A stretch of DNA of 64,000 nucleotides from Keguizhuia sedimenti (GTDB lineage Bacteria; Pseudomonadota; Gammaproteobacteria; Burkholderiales; Burkholderiaceae_D), in contig JAUYVH010000005.1 in the NCBI GenBank assembly GCA_030715135.1, positions 124,001 through 188,000 on the forward strand, given 5' to 3'. Under the pieces are notes generated by a model. That model did not search any database and had not been told where the DNA came from. It worked only from the letters and a program-made list of their open reading frames with translations. This document shows, piece after piece, positions 60,040-64,000 of this stretch (within the stretch, counting starts at the first letter, position 1; every line of letters begins with the position of its first letter). The translations under genes and the position numbers were made by a program.

Positions 60040-60369
60040 CTAATCCAGCGGCACATGGATAAACAACATCCATCGGCGGTCGCCGCTGGCGCCGGAAGGC
60101 GACGCATAGGTGGCGATCAGATCTGCGCCGGAGTCGCCCAGCGTCATTAAGGGCAGGCCGACCCGGATTTGCTTGGGACGGGAGCGGCTGTAGACGCCGG
60201 CCTGTTCCAGTTCCCATACCCACTCATGGCCGAGCGTGCGGATTTTTCTTTCCGGGGGCGCAGCCAGGCGCACCGCCTGCTCGATTCGGTCCGAGTAGCG
60301 GCTCTGTGCCGCGCATGGCGCGACAGCCGCGGCAGAAATCAGGATGAACAAAAGTTGGAACGCTTTCAT
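60040..60369 (-). CDS. Small exported hypothetical protein
   Basis: 109 residues with a Sec signal peptide (about 1-21, LLFILISAAAVAPCAAQ). The mature part (YSDRIEQAVRLAAPPERKIR, WELEQAGVYSRSRPKQIRVG, DRRWMLFIHVPLD) has no family that I recognise. Convergent with the methyltransferase-like gene, with 31 nt between the stops. Probably periplasmic; function unknown. Confidence 0.65.
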   Translation of the reverse strand: MKAFQLLFILISAAAVAPCAAQSRYSDRIEQAVRLAAPPERKIRTLGHEWVWELEQAGVYSRSRPKQIRVGLPLMTLGDSGADLIATYASPSGASGDRRWMLFIHVPLD

Positions 60370-60699
60370 GACCGCCCCCTATTTGTTCTCTATGCTCGCG
60401 CAAGGCGGCCGGCGCGAATTGAGCACAGTCAATTAGCCTTTGCTTTTCTGTCTGCTGCTGTGCAGCAAATGGAGAAAATTCAATTGTGCTAGGCATACGC
60501 TGAGGCGCTTAGAAAAGTTCCTACAGCTTTCAGAGCATTTTTGAACAGCTCATGTAGGCGCTTGCCGACACAAGCCTGCGCAGCGTTCATGCAGTGCAAA
60601 TAAACTGCGGCGGGAAGGCGCAATCATCACGGCAGCAATGCATCACCCGCGCCGCCGGCGCAGATCGTTTTTATCCATCTGCGCCGGAAAAGTGCCAGG
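60370..60699. other. Intergenic stretch with an 11-bp inverted repeat
   Basis: 330 nt. The only structure I see is the perfect dyad CCGGCGCAGAT / ATCTGCGCCGG (60655-60687), listed separately. It must also carry the promoter of the gene ending at 60040. Confidence 0.45.
60655..60687. repeat. Perfect 11-bp inverted repeat
   Basis: CCGGCGCAGAT, an 11-nt loop with a T-run, then ATCTGCGCCGG. It lies just beyond the stop of the small minus-strand gene at 60700 and may serve as its terminator hairpin, but no T-run follows the stem on either strand. Confidence 0.6.
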
Positions 60700-60876
60700 T
60701 TATTGCGGCATCAGCGGTGGTTCTTCAGTGAACCAGCGGAGAAGCAAAGCGGCTGCAGCCAGAAGGAACAACAAGACCGCTACGCCCAAACAAAAAATTC
60801 TGGTTTTGCGTTCCCGGCGCGCTAAAAGCTGCATTGCACGCTTGCGCCTTGCTGAACGTGTATCTACAAAATCCAT
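60700..60876 (-). CDS. Small single-helix membrane protein (58 residues)
   Basis: A 58-residue product read from the ATG at 60876: a basic N-terminus (DTRSARRKRAMQLLARRERK), one membrane helix (about 27-46, FCLGVAVLLFLLAAAALLLR), and a short tail WFTEEPPLMPQ. The N-in topology follows from the many Arg and Lys before the helix. There is no convincing Shine-Dalgarno, which lowers confidence. The dyad at 60655-60687 follows the stop. The overlapping plus-strand frame is Arg-rich and not protein-like. Confidence 0.5.
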   Translation of the reverse strand: MDFVDTRSARRKRAMQLLARRERKTRIFCLGVAVLLFLLAAAALLLRWFTEEPPLMPQ

Positions 60877-61117
60877 GGAATAGAAAGGAAAGGACGATTG
60901 AAGAAAGTGTGTTCTTCAAACCGGCTTTCTGTTTTGCGCACCAGCAAACCCATGCCTGAAGTGCACGCGGATGCTGCACAAATTGTGATGGCACACAAGA
61001 ATACCGTGAGTGCTGTCGTTGAAAAACGACGACGCGCAGCGTCGTGCCCGTGCATTCGTCCGGGCGATTGATCGGCAAGAAAATGGAAGCGGCTGTTGAC
61101 TGGCCGCCGCTATGGAA

Positions 61118-62311
61118 TCAAAGCTTAAGCGCCAGCGTCCATTTAAGGGCAGCCATATGCGCTTCATTTACCTGGCGCGGACTGATGAACAGGGAATCGG
61201 CAAGCTGGGCGGCTGCGCTGTCGTCGGCTTCGCATGCTTCCGCAAGCGCAAGGAACGGACCATACATGCCGCTGCGCGACAGGAGCGCTTCCATGACCGG
61301 AGCGGGAAGTTGAATGCTTTCCAGAATATCTTCCATCGGTATGCCGAGCAAGCGATCGAGCAAGGAAAACATGCCGGCCACGAATAGGTTTTCCGATTCC
61401 GATTTGGGCAGCAATCCCTGCCCCAGCATTTCGGCAAAGCGTCCGCGAATGATGGCGGTCTGCATCAGCGCCAGCGACTGCGCGTTGTCGCTGGCAGTCG
61501 CGAGCAGGACCGACAACCAGCGGTAGAGCGGCGAGTATCCCAGCAGTGACACTGCATGGCGCAGAGACTGGATTTCCGTGCCCAGCCCGAAGCCGGACGA
61601 ATTGATATAGCGCAGCAGCTTGTAAGACAGTCCGGCATCGCGTTTCAAGGCGGTTTCGATCTGGCGCACGTCGGCATTCTTGCGCACCATATCCATGAGT
61701 TGCAGGATCAATGTCTGTGCCGGGTTGACGCCCTTGGTCTTGCCCCCCTGCTGCGGCTGCAGAAACAGTTTGCCGACGAATGCGGAAATACCCAGCGAAG
61801 CGCAGGCTTCAAAATCCTTCCATTGACCGATTTCGCTCGCTACCATGCGCACCGGCGTCTGCTTCAAGGCGCCGTATATTCTTGCCTGCGTTGCCACATC
61901 GGTGCTGGCAAACCTGATTTCCAGATGCGTGATTACAGGGAGAAAAGACTTGTCCTGCGCAATGACTTCCGCATCCTTCAGCAGGATGCCAAATCCCTGT
62001 TTGCGCAATTTTTTTACGGCATCCAGCGTGCCGGGATCGGCCAGCTGGTACATCTTCAGGCCCAGGACGAAGTTGCGCGGCGACAGCGCGCTGAGCGCCA
62101 GGCTGTCGAGCAGTGCGGGCGTTACGTCGATGAATAAGGTGCTGCCTGCCGGAGCTTCCTGCTCATTGCTGAACTGCTCGGCAACCACCGCGAGCAGCGC
62201 CTCGCATGCCGCAGGCGAAGCGCGATTCTGCTTGTTCTGCCAGGAGAGTTCATAACCAAGGATTTGCTGCTTCGGATCGAGCAAAGGATTACGGACAATG
62301 AAGTCGTTCAT
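61118..62311 (-). CDS. YuxH-type EAL/HDOD signalling protein
   Basis: 397 residues. The N-terminal half (about 1-195) is EAL-like (IVRNPLLDPKQQILGYELSW, ALSPRNFVLGLKMYQLADPG, FVGKLFLQPQQGG) but lacks a proper E-x-L and the catalytic acids, so c-di-GMP hydrolysis is unlikely. The C-terminal half is an HDOD domain (about 205-390) with ILQLMDMVRKNADVRQIETA and HAVSLLGYSPLYRWLSVLL. Such proteins are c-di-GMP or regulatory adaptors, often near che and fli genes (CdgJ/YuxH type). Downstream of cheYZ but separated by a strong terminator. Confidence 0.9.
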   Translation of the reverse strand: MNDFIVRNPLLDPKQQILGYELSWQNKQNRASPAACEALLAVVAEQFSNEQEAPAGSTLFIDVTPALLDSLALSALSPRNFVLGLKMYQLADPGTLDAVKKLRKQGFGILLKDAEVIAQDKSFLPVITHLEIRFASTDVATQARIYGALKQTPVRMVASEIGQWKDFEACASLGISAFVGKLFLQPQQGGKTKGVNPAQTLILQLMDMVRKNADVRQIETALKRDAGLSYKLLRYINSSGFGLGTEIQSLRHAVSLLGYSPLYRWLSVLLATASDNAQSLALMQTAIIRGRFAEMLGQGLLPKSESENLFVAGMFSLLDRLLGIPMEDILESIQLPAPVMEALLSRSGMYGPFLALAEACEADDSAAAQLADSLFISPRQVNEAHMAALKWTLALKL

Positions 62312-62387
62312 CAGTGACAGTCTTTAAAATCAATACAAAAAAATCCGGAAAACAGGATGCGCTCGGCAACTGATTGAAGCTGCCGGA

Positions 62388-62441
62388 GCGTCCAATAAAA
62401 TACCTCTTACATGCAGCGGCAAGAGGTATTTTGCTGGACGC
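62388..62441 (-). terminator. Strong intrinsic terminator after cheZ
   Basis: A long hairpin: GCGTCCA / TGGACGC (7 bp), a 2-nt mismatch, then AAAATACCTCTT / AAGAGGTATTTT (12 bp), with a 12-nt loop. On the minus strand the stem ends in TTTTATT. It starts 3 nt beyond the cheZ stop and separates cheYZ from the HDOD gene. It can also act on the plus strand. Confidence 0.88.
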
Positions 62442-62443
62442 GC

Positions 62444-63121
62444 TTAGAAACCGAGACTCTCCAGTAAGTCATCAACCTGCTGCTGCACTGCCACCACATC
62501 GGCTTTTCCATCGGGATTTATCTGCGGTCCGTTAAGCAATCCGCTGTCCCTGCTTTCGCGCGGGGTCTGCTGAGGTGCATAATCGACCAGTAACTGGACC
62601 AGCTGCTGCTCCATTTCATGGGCCAGCGAGGTGATTTTCTTGATGACCTGGCCGGTCAGGTCCTGGAAGTCCTGTGCCATCATGATTGCCAGAAGATGCT
62701 CGCGCGTCTCGTTTGCGGCGACGCGCGTATCGCCCAGGTGCGCAGCGGTACGTTCTGCCAGGGCGCGGTAGGCCGCCTCCGAGAACGGCGCAGCCAATGC
62801 CGCATTCCATTCACAGGCAATCTCGGCCGCGTCCGATTCGATCTTTTGCTGCAGCGGCAGCGCCGCGTCGGTCGCATTCAAGACGCGCTGCGCGGCTTGT
62901 TCCGTCATCTGGGCAACATAATTAAGCCGCTCGCGGGCGTCCGGCATGTCATTGGCAACACGGTTGATCAGCCCGTCCAGGCCGAGCGCAAGCAGGTTTT
63001 CGTGCAGGCTGCGCGTCAGGTGGCCGATGCGGTCCAGCATTTCATCGTGCGGAACGTCAACGCCGTCTTCCTTTCCGCCGGCCGTAGGCGTGTCTGCGCC
63101 TTTTGCTTGCGCGGAGCTCAT
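62444..63121 (-). CDS. cheZ: Protein phosphatase CheZ
   Basis: 225 residues from the ATG at 63121 (MSSAQAKGADTPTAGGKEDG), touching the cheY stop; a longer frame runs back into cheY. The long helical hairpin is DEMLDRIGHLTRSLHENLLA, then LNYVAQMTEQAAQRVLNATD. The catalytic region is LLAIMMAQDFQDLTGQVIKK, with D-F-Q-D-L-T-G-Q holding the active Gln. The C-terminal amphipathic helix that binds CheY-P is VQQQVDDLLESLGF. It dephosphorylates CheY-P. Confidence 0.96.
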   Translation of the reverse strand: MSSAQAKGADTPTAGGKEDGVDVPHDEMLDRIGHLTRSLHENLLALGLDGLINRVANDMPDARERLNYVAQMTEQAAQRVLNATDAALPLQQKIESDAAEIACEWNAALAAPFSEAAYRALAERTAAHLGDTRVAANETREHLLAIMMAQDFQDLTGQVIKKITSLAHEMEQQLVQLLVDYAPQQTPRESRDSGLLNGPQINPDGKADVVAVQQQVDDLLESLGF

Positions 63122-63122
63122 T

Positions 63123-63521
63123 TTAAGCTCCGACTTTTTCGAGCTTTTCGAATATCTTGCTGAGCTTCTCGTCGAGCGTGGCTGCGGTGAACGGCTTGAC
63201 CACATAGCCGTTTGCGCCTGCCTGCGCCGCCGCGATGATGTTTTCCTTCTTGGCTTCGGCAGTGACCATGAGCACCGGCAACTTGCACAGGTTGGCGTCC
63301 GCGCGGATATTCTGCAGCATCGTCAGCCCGTCCATGTTCGGCATGTTCCAGTCCGACACGACAAAGTCGAAATGTTCGCTGCGCAGCTTGGCCAGCGCCA
63401 TGGCGCCGTCTTCCGCCTCGTCGACGTTGGTATATCCCAGTTCCTTCAACAGGTTGCGCACAATGCGGCGCATTGTCGAGAAGTCATCCACTACCAGGAA
63501 CTTTGTATTCAAATCTGCCAT
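63123..63521 (-). CDS. cheY: Chemotaxis response regulator CheY
   Basis: 132 residues. All active-site residues fall at the E. coli positions: D12-D13, phospho-acceptor D57 in VVSDWNMP, T87 in LMVTAE and K109 in YVVKPF. Y106 is also present (GANGYVV). Single-domain receiver that binds FliM and reverses the motor. Its start follows a TTTGCTCC-type leader with a sigma-28 promoter 36 nt upstream, and cheZ follows directly. The other che genes (cheA, cheW, cheR, cheB) are not in the window. Confidence 0.97.
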   Translation of the reverse strand: MADLNTKFLVVDDFSTMRRIVRNLLKELGYTNVDEAEDGAMALAKLRSEHFDFVVSDWNMPNMDGLTMLQNIRADANLCKLPVLMVTAEAKKENIIAAAQAGANGYVVKPFTAATLDEKLSKIFEKLEKVGA

Positions 63522-63556
63522 GTTTGCTCCATACTTTCTTTAATCCGCTACTCGCA

Positions 63557-63583
63557 TTATCGTCGGGATTTGCACAAACTTTA
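63557..63583 (-). promoter_or_regulatory. Sigma-28 (FliA) promoter of cheYZ
   Basis: On the minus strand TAAAGTTT, 11 nt, GACGATAA: a perfect -35 half and CGATAA in the -10 half. It ends 36 nt upstream of the cheY ATG. Confidence 0.85.
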
Positions 63584-64000
63584 GTCTCTCCGCAAAAAAC
63601 AGCGGAATCCCGAGATTCTAGGTCCTGGAGGGAGTATGCCGGGAAAAGGAAGGAATCAAATCCGGTAAAACGTCGGGTAAAACCCCGCTAACCTTTCATT
63701 TGCAGCCGCAAGAAGCCAAAGTAACGGCAACGTATGCCATCTCCGCCCCTGACCGGAAGTCTATAGGGGAACGGATCCACAAATTATTCCCGTCACACGT
63801 CCTGAATCCATCTTCCCGCCTGATTAAGCACCGGCTGATATCTTTTTTTGCCCTGGGGATGGACCTGTGCCACGCTGTTTTATATTTTGCATCCATGACG
63901 TCGCTCCACCACTAACCCGATCTGCATCCCCTTCAAATTCGATTTTCAATTCATCTTCTCGGTTTCTTCCAGCCTTTTCATTGCATGGTTTGCAGGATCC
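63584..64000. other. Right-end stretch without a recognised gene
   Basis: 417 nt upstream of the cheY promoter. A short direct repeat GGTAAAAC occurs twice near 63663-63681. Open frames on both strands here (for example minus 63696-63896) are Arg/Ser-rich and lack ribosome sites. Nothing that I can support. Confidence 0.45.

Noticed and set aside
60638-60883. Plus-strand frame of 81 codons rich in Arg
   Set aside because: No ribosome site and unlike a folded protein; the minus strand encodes a better small membrane protein here.
63540-63780. Minus-strand text with GGTTAGCGGGGTTTTACC recalled the 3' part of a c-di-GMP-I riboswitch
   Set aside because: The diagnostic GACGCAAAGCC and the receptor loops are missing, and the piece lies upstream of the cheY promoter, so it would not be in the transcript.
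1-64000. tRNA, rRNA and CRISPR loci
   Set aside because: No cloverleaf, rRNA core or regularly spaced repeat was recognised anywhere in the window by reading; a covariance search would be decisive.

Overview
The window is a high-GC betaproteobacterial chromosome segment. The gene order, the MotC/MotD stators, the FliK-like/FlhB-like pair and the Burkholderiales-type regulators point to family Oxalobacteraceae (Herminiimonas/Herbaspirillum/Collimonas-like); this is an inference from gene content, not a database match. Most of it is a nearly complete flagellar and motility regulon. Layout: a partial pirin, gluQ and a DEAD-box helicase (1-2890); a PAS sensor kinase and NarL-type regulator (3247-5692); filament and cap genes fliC-flaG-fliD-fliS-fliT, a FliK-like/FlhB-like pair and the c-di-GMP brake ycgR (6222-13219); a degenerate response regulator; fliE divergent from fliFGHIJK, then fliLMNOPQR (14674-26214); small accessory genes (26279-29625); the minus-strand flgBCDEFGHIJKL operon with divergent flgA and then flgMN (32033-44994); an MFS transporter and an ATP-grasp gene; then the minus-strand operon flhB-flhA-flhF-flhG-fliA-motC-motD (57451 down to 49745); finally small envelope genes, a YuxH-type EAL/HDOD protein and cheYZ. 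FliA (sigma-28) promoters of the form TAAAG-N16-CGATAA precede fliC, fliD, flgM and cheY. The last steps of assembly (filament, cap, anti-sigma, chemotaxis) are therefore under the fliA gene of the window. No flhDC-type master regulator is present.

The most unusual content is three decayed integron platforms lodged between the flagellar blocks. At 31084-31589 and 49329-49650 there are two direct copies (about 92% identical by hand count) of an attI-like region. Each is followed by the 5' end of an integron integrase gene, and both carry the same in-frame TGA. From each attI-like site a short set of gene cassettes reads away on the minus strand: 31079 down to 29873 (three cassettes, the last truncated) and 49322 down to 48355 (two cassettes). 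A third attI-like site with the same three-repeat spacing lies at 57766-57822 upstream of flhB, and two plus-strand cassettes (57821-58875) read from it. The attC-like 57-81 bp imperfect palindromes between cassettes fall into two related pairs across loci. A truncated cassette gene in locus 1 is a paralogue of the intact first cassette of locus 3.

The two integrase-attI copies are direct repeats flanking about 18 kb that hold the whole flg operon. They are a possible substrate for homologous deletion or duplication of the hook/rod genes. The rest of the window is ordinary flagellar coding sequence, with tight operons, frequent 4-20 nt overlaps and few gaps. No tRNA, rRNA, CRISPR array or intact insertion sequence was recognised.
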